Below, piece after piece: positions 1-7,205 of a DNA stretch of 9,869 nt. Each line of letters begins with the position of its first letter. Position 1 is the stretch's first letter. The stretch lies in assembly GCA_964565945.1 (NCBI GenBank), contig CAZMGY010000013.1, forward strand, positions 1 to 9,869, in the 5' to 3' direction. The notes under the pieces are model-generated. The model was not told the origin of the DNA. It saw only the letters and a list, made by a program, of their open reading frames with translations, and made no database searches. Made by a program: the position numbers and the translations under genes. The DNA comes from CAZMGY01 sp964565945 [NCBI: uncultured bacterium]. Its GTDB lineage: Bacteria; GCA-001730085.

Positions 1-504
1 GCCAAGGATCAAGAGTATCAACGTTTGCAAGAGTCGTATGAAGAGCATCTGAAAAATCGGAAAGCTATGGAGCAAACAGCTAAGCGTTTGCAGGAAGAGA
101 TGCAAAGCCAAGATGAAAAATTTGTAGCTCAAAGGCAGGCATACACAAAGTTGCAACAGTTGCATGAGACTAAGCTTAAAGAACAGCATGGTTTAGAGCA
201 GAATTTGGAATATTTAGAGAAAAAATTACAGTCTCAGCAACGTGAACTTATGGCTAAGGATCAAGAGTATCAACGTTTGCAAGAGTCGTATGAAGAGCAT
301 CTGAAAAATCGGAAAGCTATGGAGCAAACAGCTAAGCGTTTGCAGGAAGAGATGCAAAGCCAAGATGAAAAATTTGTAGCTCAAAGACAGGCATACACAA
401 AGTTGCAACAGTTGCATGAGACTAAGCTTAAAGAACAGCGTGGTTTAGAGCAGAATTTGGAGTATTTAGAGAAAAAATTACAGTCTCAGCAACGTGAACT
501 TACG
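1..504 (+). repeat. Two tandem 252-bp coding repeats (84 aa, 12 heptads)
   Basis: Bases 1-252 and 253-504 align without gaps and differ at five positions by eye (3, 135, 188, 210 and 251 of copy 1), giving only two residue changes (His to Arg, Met to Thr). A third copy starts at 505 (AKDQEYQRLQ) but diverges within about 35 bases, although the protein pattern (QSYDDECKKRR) still echoes the unit. The period is exactly 84 residues, or 12 heptads, so gain or loss of a unit keeps both the reading frame and the coiled-coil register. The window opens inside the array, so the true copy number is unknown. Confidence 0.95.
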
Positions 505-3500
505 GCTAAGGATCAAGAGTATCAACGTTTGCAACAGTCGTATGATGATGAATGTAAAAAACGTCGCGGGGTTCATCAAAACTATGAGCGTTTAGAAAAA
601 GAGTTGACTCAGGTGCAAAAAGAGAACGATCATTTAGAAGATGATCTAGAGGCCAGTCAACAGGATGTCGATCAAGCGCGTAAGAAGTCTTTGAACCTAG
701 AAAAGGTTGCTAGGGATATGCTCAAAGTGCTGCGCCAATTGGAAAGCGAGTTTAGTCATCTTAAGAACCACCTGAAACAGAAAGATGAGATTTTGGTTGG
801 CTCTCAAAATCAGCTAACGAAACAAGATAAGCAGCTCGGTGCATATCGCAAGAATGTTGGAGAGTTGGAAGCCAAGCTGAAAGAGTTGGATTATCAGGCA
901 AGAGAGTTTAAAGTTGAGAAGGACACCCTTGAGGAGCAATATCAGCAAATCAAACGTCGTTCGCAGCGACAGGTAGAACAAAGCACTAAAGCCACGAAGC
1001 ACATAGAGGCTTTGGTGATGCGGTTGAAGTTGCAAGAGAATGATTTGAAAACGTCTCAAAAGGTGATCCAGGATTTGCAGGAGAAACTTAAGGCTCAAGT
1101 GGATGCATTGACGGCGAAAGAACAAGAACTGGCTAAGAGCAAAGAGAAGGTAGAGCAGGTGACGCGCCAATCCTTAGTGGAAATCGAAAGCTTAATCAAT
1201 CACTTGGAAGACAATCGTCGTACTGCGGATAAGGCTAAACTTGAATGGAATGAGCAATTTAAAGTTGAGCAACAGCTTGTTCAAAAACAAAAAGAACAAC
1301 TTAATCAGCAAGCCTCTTTATTGCAACAATGGTCTCAAAGATACGAAAACCTTGCGGCCAAGCTTGGAGGTGTTGAGCAAGAGAATCAGCAGCGCTTGGC
1401 TGAGGTGCAAAATGAGGCGAAGGTAGCGAAGGTGCAATTTGATCACTTGAATCAAGAGTATCAATCTCTGGTCGTCGAATTTCAGAATATGTCTCAGGCA
1501 AGAGAAACAATCGAAGCTCAGATGCGTTCTGCTCAACAAAAAGCGCAAACAAAGGACCTTAAAAACAAAGAGTTGCGTGAGGCGCTTAACCACAGTAAAG
1601 ATAATGCGGTGCAGCAAAACCTGAAGCTCAAGGAACTTGTGCAAAGTAGAGCCGATATTAAAGCCAAAGCAGAGTCAGAAATTCAAAACTTGCAAGAAAA
1701 ACTGCAAAACACCCGTTTGGAAGCCAGTGAGTTATCTCAGGCTCTTAAATTGCTTAAGCAAAATAAATCACTGTTGGATCAGCGTGTTGCCAGAGCCGAA
1801 AAAACTGTATCCTTTCAAGAAAAAAAACTGGAGCGTCTGCATGAAGATCGTCGCAACTTAATTCATAAGGGAGATCAGTTGCTTAAGGATAAGCTAGGCT
1901 TGACCGATAAATTGAGCGCTTCAAAAGAGGAGCTGTTCAAAAAAGAGGGGCAATTGAAAGAAAAAAGTTACTTGCGTCAAAAGCTTCATGAAAAAATCGA
2001 TCGCCTTCATCAGGATTTAAAGGAATTGGCGCAAGCAAGGGACGCTTTGAAGTTCGAATTAAGCCAGGTGCAAAAAACTAAAAGAGAGGTTGAAGTAGTT
2101 CAAGGTCAGTTGGTTCAAAAAAGTAAATTTTTGGAGCAAGAAAAATCTACTCTTGATCAAGAACTTAAGTGCGTGATTGCCGAAAAAATAACAATTAAAC
2201 AAAGAAATAAGGAACTAAGGGGCAAATTGGAGGTTTTTGAGAAAAAAGTCCTTGAGAGAGATACAGCGTTGGCTAGAGCGCAAAAAGATAATGGTTTTGT
2301 TCAAGCATCCTTGCAAAAACTTCAAAATCAATGGAGTGTTTTGAATCAAAAATGGAATGGTCTGCAAGCATGCTACCAGACTGAGACGGAATTACACAAT
2401 AAACTTAAGTCGTTGCACAACGAAACACTGCAGGAGCAGGAAAAACTTGTTGCCGATCTTGATCAAACACGGTCTGAACGGGAGCAAAGTTTGGCCCAAC
2501 TGGACAAGATTAAAGATCATAACGCTCAGTCGAAAGACTATTATGAATCGGTGATTAACCGTTTGAGTGCTGATTTAAGCACTCAGGAAAAGGAAATGAA
2601 AGACTTGGCGGGTGTTCTCGACAAGGAACGTCAGCAAGCCCTGCTTGTTGATCAAAAACTCGAAGCCGCTTCGGCCGAGGTGAATCAGTTAAGAACACAG
2701 GTTATAGTTCAAAAAAATGCCGAAAAAACTTTGCAGAAATCTTTAAGTGATGTAAAAGCTGATTTGGGACAAAAAAAAGAAACGGCTCTTAAGTTGTCTG
2801 GAGAGGTGCAGCAAAGAGATCAAAATTTAGCTCAGCTCGAAAAACAGATTTTGGTGACTGAGCAACAGTTCGATAGTTTAAAGGATCAGTACAGTATGCG
2901 TCTCAAAGATATTGAGCAGCTAGAGGAGGAGTTGGGAAGCACTCAAAGCAATTTTGAAGGATTAAAATCTAAACAAGACCAAATAGAGCAACGCAGCTTA
3001 AGTTTTGAATCGAGCAATATGAAAGTTCAAGAGCAAAATGTGGTATACAAAAAACAAATTCGTCAGCTCGAGAAAGATAAAAAACAATTCGAAAACGAGA
3101 TACGTCAGTACATTCGCAAAATAGAAGATGATTTGCTCAAGATTCAGGAAGAAAACCTGAGTCTTAAGCAAGGCATGAAGGAACTTAAGAATAAGCATTT
3201 AGACTATATCGGTAAGGATGACCATGACCAACGGGTTAAAGAGATCAAAAAGCGGTTGCAGATGATGCAGTTTAAACTAACACGTAGCGAGGATATGCGT
3301 AAGTCGATTGAGGATAATCAGCAACAAGCCAAATCGAAGATTAGCCTTTTGCAAGATAAATTGGCCGACAAGACCAAACAGTACGATGAGCTGAACAATA
3401 AGCTTAAAAAGAAATTTAAAGAGTTTTCGAAGGCGCTTAAAAGCAAGCGTCGCAAAGGTCAAGATCAGGCAATTCTTTTATTGATCGAAGAGTCCGAACG

Positions 3501-3912
3501 GATAAAAGTCGATTATGAGCAAGGTTTAAAGTCTTTGCGGAATGATTTATCCCGCATTCAGAACGAAACAAAAGATAAGGAGCAATATTATTTTTCGTTG
3601 GAAAATCAGTTGAGTGAAACGCAAGAATGTGTGAAACAATTGATCGACGAGAAAAAAGTGTGGATCAAAAAGCGCGTTCAGGCATTGAGCAACAACGGGG
3701 GAAATCCCCAAGTTGTGTCTTTGGCTCGTTTGTTGGATAATATCAAAACAGGCACCGATGATCAAAAAGCAGAGGCCTTGGTGATGTTAGGAAATATTGG
3801 AGACAGTCGTGCGACGCACGAGGTACAATCCTTTTTGCAAGGTGATTCTTCTGGATGGCTCAAACAGTTAGCGAAAGAAGCTTTGGATCTTATTGAAAGG
3901 AAAGTGGCTTAA
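1..3912 (+). CDS. Giant coiled-coil protein with C-terminal HEAT-like cap (5' partial)
   Basis: The frame is open from base 1, so the start lies upstream; the first TTG (base 25) is inside a repeat and is not a credible start. The visible 1303 residues are rich in Gln, Glu, Lys and Leu with continuous heptad-like leucines. The first proline is residue 1236, so some 1235 residues could form one uninterrupted rod. Residues 1-168 are two near-identical 84-residue (12-heptad) repeats followed by a degenerate third. After about residue 1228 the character changes: a GGNP hinge, then roughly 65 residues resembling a HEAT/PBS-lyase repeat pair (pattern DQKAEALVMLGNIGD, then AKEALDLI). No signal peptide or membrane segment is visible. 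The stop overlaps the next gene's start (TAATG), so it is probably translationally coupled to the SPOR protein. A structural, filament or tether role is inferred; resemblance to SMC, myosin or tropomyosin families would reflect coiled-coil composition only, and no ATPase domain is seen. Confidence 0.9.
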   Translation, partial: AKDQEYQRLQESYEEHLKNRKAMEQTAKRLQEEMQSQDEKFVAQRQAYTKLQQLHETKLKEQHGLEQNLEYLEKKLQSQQRELMAKDQEYQRLQESYEEHLKNRKAMEQTAKRLQEEMQSQDEKFVAQRQAYTKLQQLHETKLKEQRGLEQNLEYLEKKLQSQQRELTAKDQEYQRLQQSYDDECKKRRGVHQNYERLEKELTQVQKENDHLEDDLEASQQDVDQARKKSLNLEKVARDMLKVLRQLESEFSHLKNHLKQKDEILVGSQNQLTKQDKQLGAYRKNVGELEAKLKELDYQAREFKVEKDTLEEQYQQIKRRSQRQVEQSTKATKHIEALVMRLKLQENDLKTSQKVIQDLQEKLKAQVDALTAKEQELAKSKEKVEQVTRQSLVEIESLINHLEDNRRTADKAKLEWNEQFKVEQQLVQKQKEQLNQQASLLQQWSQRYENLAAKLGGVEQENQQRLAEVQNEAKVAKVQFDHLNQEYQSLVVEFQNMSQARETIEAQMRSAQQKAQTKDLKNKELREALNHSKDNAVQQNLKLKELVQSRADIKAKAESEIQNLQEKLQNTRLEASELSQALKLLKQNKSLLDQRVARAEKTVSFQEKKLERLHEDRRNLIHKGDQLLKDKLGLTDKLSASKEELFKKEGQLKEKSYLRQKLHEKIDRLHQDLKELAQARDALKFELSQVQKTKREVEVVQGQLVQKSKFLEQEKSTLDQELKCVIAEKITIKQRNKELRGKLEVFEKKVLERDTALARAQKDNGFVQASLQKLQNQWSVLNQKWNGLQACYQTETELHNKLKSLHNETLQEQEKLVADLDQTRSEREQSLAQLDKIKDHNAQSKDYYESVINRLSADLSTQEKEMKDLAGVLDKERQQALLVDQKLEAASAEVNQLRTQVIVQKNAEKTLQKSLSDVKADLGQKKETALKLSGEVQQRDQNLAQLEKQILVTEQQFDSLKDQYSMRLKDIEQLEEELGSTQSNFEGLKSKQDQIEQRSLSFESSNMKVQEQNVVYKKQIRQLEKDKKQFENEIRQYIRKIEDDLLKIQEENLSLKQGMKELKNKHLDYIGKDDHDQRVKEIKKRLQMMQFKLTRSEDMRKSIEDNQQQAKSKISLLQDKLADKTKQYDELNNKLKKKFKEFSKALKSKRRKGQDQAILLLIEESERIKVDYEQGLKSLRNDLSRIQNETKDKEQYYFSLENQLSETQECVKQLIDEKKVWIKKRVQALSNNGGNPQVVSLARLLDNIKTGTDDQKAEALVMLGNIGDSRATHEVQSFLQGDSSGWLKQLAKEALDLIERKVA
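3897..3901 (+). promoter_or_regulatory. Ribosome binding site for the SPOR-domain gene
   Basis: AAGGA lies 10 nt before the ATG at 3912, inside the last codons of the coiled-coil gene. The stop and start share one base (TAATG), so both Shine-Dalgarno initiation and termination-reinitiation coupling are possible. It supports ATG 3912 as the start. Confidence 0.6.
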
Positions 3913-4592
3913 TGCTAAAAGATTCGCGTACACCTAAGAAAAAGACAGATGTGCGGACTTTACTCTATAAAGATATCGAGGGGGACTTTTCTTCGACGAT
4001 GGCGGAAGCATCAACAGAGGAGAAAGTTCTGGGGCGCAAAAGTAGCTCGGTTTTGGAGCAAGAGTTAACTTTGGCTCGTAAGGATATCGACAAATGCTCT
4101 CGTCTCGCCGATAAGTACTATAAAGAGAAACACTTTCTTATGCGTCGTCTTAAGATGAATAAGTCTCAGCTTTTGCGTGAACTTTGGAGCTTTCAGATAC
4201 TTATTCAGACCATGAAAATTGTTCGGTTACCTGGTTTTATTGGAACCGTTTTAACTTTGAATCTTATGTTACTGGTGTACATTATTTTTCAGTCAGGGAT
4301 TGCTCAGCCACAAAAAAAACCTCAGGAACTGGTGAGTTTGAGTCATAGTTTGGAAAAGCCCTACACCATTCAAGTGGATGCTTTTGAATCTTTGGAGCAA
4401 GCGAAAGGGATGGTGGTCGATCTAAAAGGTTTGGGCTATCAGGCTTATATTGGTAAAATGTTTCAAAATAAGAAAGATGTGTATCGTGTGTATGTGGATG
4501 AATTTGCTCATCTGAAGGATGTGCGAAAGGTGATGAAAAAACTCAAAAAAATATCTGCTTATGAAAAAAGTTTTGTGCGCAGAAAGTATTAG
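3912..4592 (+). CDS. Single-pass membrane protein with C-terminal SPOR domain
   Basis: The protein has 226 residues. Residues 1-45 are polar. Residues 46-100 are charged and probably helical or coiled coil (VLEQELTLARKDIDKCSRLA). One hydrophobic segment at about 106-128 has the cationic stretch on its N-terminal side, so the N-terminus should be cytoplasmic and the C-terminus periplasmic. Residues about 150-212 fit a SPOR domain: YTIQVDAFESLEQAK opening, a central GYQAYI strand, then YRVYVDEF and a closing helix. SPOR domains are known to bind glycan strands lacking stem peptides, often at division sites. The gene overlaps the coiled-coil gene by one base and is 5 nt from the PDZ gene. I infer that it connects a cytoplasmic coiled coil, perhaps the giant protein upstream, to the cell wall. 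The membrane topology is well supported; the SPOR call is by pattern only. Confidence 0.85.
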   Translation: MLKDSRTPKKKTDVRTLLYKDIEGDFSSTMAEASTEEKVLGRKSSSVLEQELTLARKDIDKCSRLADKYYKEKHFLMRRLKMNKSQLLRELWSFQILIQTMKIVRLPGFIGTVLTLNLMLLVYIIFQSGIAQPQKKPQELVSLSHSLEKPYTIQVDAFESLEQAKGMVVDLKGLGYQAYIGKMFQNKKDVYRVYVDEFAHLKDVRKVMKKLKKISAYEKSFVRRKY

Positions 4593-4597
4593 GTGTG

Positions 4598-5569
4598 ATG
4601 ATTCGTTGGTGTGGGGCTATTTGGGGGATTGGGCTAAGCTTAGGGTTGCCTCTCCTTTGGGCCGATACAATTTACTTAAAAAATGGGAAAATTTATCTTG
4701 GGCAGGTGGAAGAGCTTTACGAAGATCGTATTGTTTTGGCCGAAGTGAGTGGAAAACTCACCCTTCAACGTTCCAGCATTCGTAAAATTGTCTATGATGC
4801 CGAAGATAAAAACCTTTTGGCGATGGGCAATCGTTATTTTAAAAAAGATCGTTTTCAAGAAGCTCTCTCCTATTACGAAAAAGCGCTGAAGGTGAATCCT
4901 CAATCCAACGAGGTCAAAGAGGGCATTCTTAAAGTGCGTGGTGTTTTGTTTCGCAAGCGGGAAAAACAGCAATCTAAACAGGTCAACCAACGACGCAATA
5001 TTGACAAATGGAGTGAAACCACCCGCAAGCACTATGTGGCACCTAAAGAAAGTGATCGTGATCCCACAGGTTATGTGGAGCAATTTTTGGGCTTGGCCGT
5101 TACGTGTAAGGATGCGAGTTTTGTTGTTTCGGATGTTGTGCCCGAATCGCCTGCTCAAAAATTACATATCTTTCGTGGTGACACGGTTTACGCTGTGAAT
5201 GGGCAAAAAGTGGGACGGATGTCGATAGATGCACTTTATGGCTTTCTGGCAGGAAATAGAAAGGGCGATTTGAAGCTAACGATTGAGCGCAAAGTTGTTA
5301 TATTACGTGGCAGTCGGAGTTTTTATCAAGGTCCATGGGCTTGGATAGACGCAAAAGTGAGGAAAATCGACAAAGGCTTTCGTGTTCTCTCTGTTAAGAG
5401 CAATGGTAGAGCTGACTTGGCAGGTCTTCGTATTCATGATATAATAACAAACGTTGAAGGAGAACCCTCATTATTTATGTCTATAGAGAGCTTTCAACGC
5501 AAGATTAAGGGTGAGCAAGGATCGCGATTGGTGATGAGAATTATTCGCCAGTTAAAGATTAAGCGGTAA
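4598..5569 (+). CDS. Exported protein with beta-rich N-domain, TPR and two PDZ domains
   Basis: A Sec-type signal peptide (about 22 residues, ending LPLLWA) is followed by a short beta-rich domain (DTIYLKNGKIYLGQ...GKLTLQRSSIRKI) of the kind often placed ahead of TPRs in exported proteins. A single TPR follows at about residues 73-105 (GNRYFKKDRFQEALSYYEKA). A basic linker leads to two PDZ-like domains at about 162-232 (SPAQKLHIFRGDTVYAVNG) and 245-318 (GRADLAGLRIHDIITNVEG). No protease catalytic domain is present, so this is likely an adaptor or scaffold in the periplasm or on the outer membrane. ATG 4598 is preferred; GTG 4595 directly before it is possible and adds one residue. The Shine-Dalgarno is poor (AGGTG ends 2 nt before the ATG), so translation probably depends on coupling to the SPOR gene, whose stop is 5 nt upstream. 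Confidence 0.85.
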   Translation: MIRWCGAIWGIGLSLGLPLLWADTIYLKNGKIYLGQVEELYEDRIVLAEVSGKLTLQRSSIRKIVYDAEDKNLLAMGNRYFKKDRFQEALSYYEKALKVNPQSNEVKEGILKVRGVLFRKREKQQSKQVNQRRNIDKWSETTRKHYVAPKESDRDPTGYVEQFLGLAVTCKDASFVVSDVVPESPAQKLHIFRGDTVYAVNGQKVGRMSIDALYGFLAGNRKGDLKLTIERKVVILRGSRSFYQGPWAWIDAKVRKIDKGFRVLSVKSNGRADLAGLRIHDIITNVEGEPSLFMSIESFQRKIKGEQGSRLVMRIIRQLKIKR

Positions 5570-5609
5570 TAAGGCTGTGAGGCCCTTAATGTTAAACAAT
5601 AGGTGTATG

Positions 5610-5614
5610 AGGAG
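5610..5614 (+). promoter_or_regulatory. Ribosome binding site fixing the bactofilin start at ATG 5624
   Basis: AGGAG sits 9 nt before ATG 5624. The longer frame from GTG 5603 would place this site inside the coding region, and the seven extra residues are not part of the bactofilin fold, so ATG 5624 is preferred. Confidence 0.7.
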
Positions 5615-5623
5615 AGTGTTATA

Positions 5624-6160
5624 ATGCGTAAGAAAAAACAAGTTACCAACGAATCCCGCATTTTAGACATTAATACGGATATGCAGGGGACTTTGACTTT
5701 TAAAGAGCCTATGCATTTAACCATTCAAGGCACGTTTGAGGGCTTTTTGGATACCAAAGGATATTTGGAAATTGGGAAAAAAGCACGTATAAAAGGCGAT
5801 ATTCAGGGTGAAGAAATTGTTGTGTCGGGTCATATTGAAGGCAACATTTTTGCCGACAAATTATTGAGAGTGACGGCCACGGGTTCTGTGAAAGGCGATT
5901 TGAACGTCAAAAGCCTTAATTTAGATTTAGGTGCTGTGTTTGAAGGTGTGTGTCGGATGAACAATCTGGAAAATTACGTCCCGGGGCCTGATCAGATGTC
6001 AATTGAAGATGTTGCTCAATACCTAAATGTGGATTCCCAAAAAGTCAAAAAATGGATCGAAGATGGATTATTACCGAGCGAAAATATTGATAATCATTAC
6101 ATTATTTGTCGTTCTGATGTGGATATTTGGGTGAACGATCAAAAAATGCGTATGAGCTAG
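5624..6160 (+). CDS. Bactofilin fused to a C-terminal excisionase/MerR-like HTH
   Basis: The protein has 178 residues. Residues about 12-112 match the bactofilin (polymer-forming cytoskeletal) beta-helix: repeated short strands with glycines, including LEIGKKARIKGDIQGEEIVV, SGHIEGNI and ATGSVKGDL, closing with GAVFEGVCRM. Bactofilins polymerise without nucleotide at the cytoplasmic membrane face and serve cell shape, stalks or DNA-partition assemblies. Residues about 125-171 form a second domain: MSIEDVAQYLNVDSQKVKKW is a helix-turn-helix, followed by a wing-like strand (HYIICRSDVDIWV) as in the excisionase/MerR-like HTH family. Most bactofilins end in short disordered tails, so the HTH is unusual. 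It could bind DNA or have been reused for protein contacts. The gene lies 54 nt after the PDZ gene with its own good ribosome site, and the next gene encodes the same HTH type on a membrane anchor. Confidence 0.88.
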   Translation: MRKKKQVTNESRILDINTDMQGTLTFKEPMHLTIQGTFEGFLDTKGYLEIGKKARIKGDIQGEEIVVSGHIEGNIFADKLLRVTATGSVKGDLNVKSLNLDLGAVFEGVCRMNNLENYVPGPDQMSIEDVAQYLNVDSQKVKKWIEDGLLPSENIDNHYIICRSDVDIWVNDQKMRMS

Positions 6161-6171
6161 GGGGGGGGGGG
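6160..6171 (+). repeat. Run of 12 G between the bactofilin stop and the next start
   Basis: The last G of the TAG stop, ten intergenic G and the first G of the GTG start form a G12 run. It occupies the place where the ribosome binding site should be. Mononucleotide G runs of this length are slippage-prone in other bacteria. Length change here would alter stop-to-start spacing, not the reading frame of either gene. It could also be an assembly or base-calling error. Confidence 0.9.
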
Positions 6172-6464
6172 TGGAAACGTTTTTAACCATTCGGGAGGTT
6201 GCAAGAGAGCTGAATGTGAGTGAGGATAACGTGCTCAGCTTGGTCAAAAAAGAGCGTGTGTCGGCGTATCGCATTGGGGGTGAATACATTCGTTTGCGTC
6301 GTGAGGATGTTTTGCAGCTTAAGGATGCTTTTTGGACGGAGCCCTTACCCAAAGAAAAAAAAGGTCGGGGTTTGTGGCAATGGGTCAAAAATAGCAGTAT
6401 TTTTTTTCTTTTGACAGCTGTATGCTTAGGATTAGGTTACTACATTCTTCAGTATCTTCTTTAA
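6171..6464 (+). CDS. Membrane-anchored small excisionase/MerR-like HTH protein
   Basis: The protein has 97 residues from a GTG start; an in-frame TGA at 6153 rules out a longer form, and no later start keeps the domain. Residues about 4-50 form an excisionase-type helix-turn-helix with wing: LTIREVARELNVSEDNVLSL, then AYRIGGEYIRLRREDVLQL. A basic/Pro linker (about 57-73) precedes one hydrophobic segment (about 76-97) that reaches the C-terminus, giving a tail-anchored layout with the HTH in the cytoplasm. The HTH is of the same family as the bactofilin C-domain, suggesting duplication within the operon. There is no normal Shine-Dalgarno; a G12 run replaces it. Possible roles are a membrane-bound regulator, a DNA-membrane tether or a membrane receptor for the bactofilin HTH. 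It closes the run of closely spaced genes. Confidence 0.82.
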   Translation: METFLTIREVARELNVSEDNVLSLVKKERVSAYRIGGEYIRLRREDVLQLKDAFWTEPLPKEKKGRGLWQWVKNSSIFFLLTAVCLGLGYYILQYLL

Positions 6465-6478
6465 ACTAGCCCAACTTT

Positions 6479-6506
6479 TTGAAAATTCATCCTTAGGGAT
6501 TATAAT
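6479..6506 (+). promoter_or_regulatory. Sigma-70-type promoter candidate for the broken repeat-protein gene
   Basis: TTGAAA (6479-6484), a 16-nt spacer and a perfect TATAAT (6501-6506) lie in an AT-rich gap 80 nt before the ATG at 6587. This suggests a new transcription unit starting after the five-gene operon. No clear hairpin terminator is visible between 6464 and this promoter, so readthrough from the operon is possible. Confidence 0.55.
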
Positions 6507-6572
6507 AGATAATAGTTATTATTAAATTTTTTTTGTTGAATTAAGTAATAATGAGGTAAAGAAATATGAAAT

Positions 6573-6577
6573 AAGGA
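6573..6577 (+). promoter_or_regulatory. Ribosome binding site of the broken repeat-protein gene
   Basis: AAGGA lies 9 nt before ATG 6587, the codon that aligns with the MRLWA segment of the paralogue at 8179. It shows that the broken gene keeps an apparently good initiation site. Confidence 0.55.
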
Positions 6578-7205
6578 AAAGTATTTATGAGGTTATGGGC
6601 AATGTTTTTAGTATTTGCTATAATCACAGTGGCGTCAAGAGAGGCATGGGCTCTGGCCATATCTACGAAATTGGGTGGTTTGGATCAAATGCTTGAAAGG
6701 TAAAGGGCAACGTCAGCTATCATCAACCCCCACTGAGGTAAATGCTTTGGACGCGGTGATGGAAATGTTGTCTGACACTGTTCCTCTAACACAAGAACTT
6801 CGTGAGAAAATTAAACAAGATATTAAGAAACTGCTTAGAGGTGAGACAGACTATCTTGCGCTGGCCTAGGGTTTTGCCAGGGTTAAAGCGGGTCTTTCCT
6901 ATATATCATTGGAGCAAACAGATAGTCCTGGAACATTTCACGTTTCAAGCTCAGAAAAAACCAGGGTTTTTTCTGAACAAATCACAAAGCTTCTAGGCTC
7001 CTACGTAGATGAGGCAGATTACGAGGCCTTTTTAAATTCCAAAAGATATCAAAAGAAAGTCGGTAGTTACTTAGCCTTAGATTTGAGGGGGAATTGGTAA
7101 TCCTAGAAGTTGCTAGTCGTGTTCAAGGATTTAAAGGTCAAGCTAATCCTTTTGATACTGGCGCTCGCGGTATAACTCAAAAAGAAGTTCAGTTTAGAGA
7201 AACGG

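Noticed and set aside
25-27. TTG 25 as the start of the coiled-coil gene
   Set aside because: The frame is open to base 1, and the same repeat phase continues across it; the second repeat copy has the identical codon internally.
1-3700. SMC/Rad50-type ATPase or myosin-like protein
   Set aside because: No Walker A, Walker B or signature motif is visible; similarity would come from coiled-coil composition alone.
226-3765. Several minus-strand open frames opposite the coiled-coil gene
   Set aside because: They are leucine- and phenylalanine-rich antisense shadows of Gln/Glu/Lys codons and have no ribosome site or domain.
4676-5158. 160-codon minus-strand open frame opposite the PDZ gene
   Set aside because: The + strand here encodes a clear TPR and PDZ protein in operon; the antisense frame has no recognisable domain or start signal.
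5571-5590. Hairpin between the PDZ and bactofilin genes (TAAGG...CCTTA)
   Set aside because: The stem is only about 5 bp and no T run follows, so it is not a convincing terminator.
5603-5623. Upstream GTG start for the bactofilin
   Set aside because: It would bury the good AGGAG site inside the gene and adds residues outside the fold.
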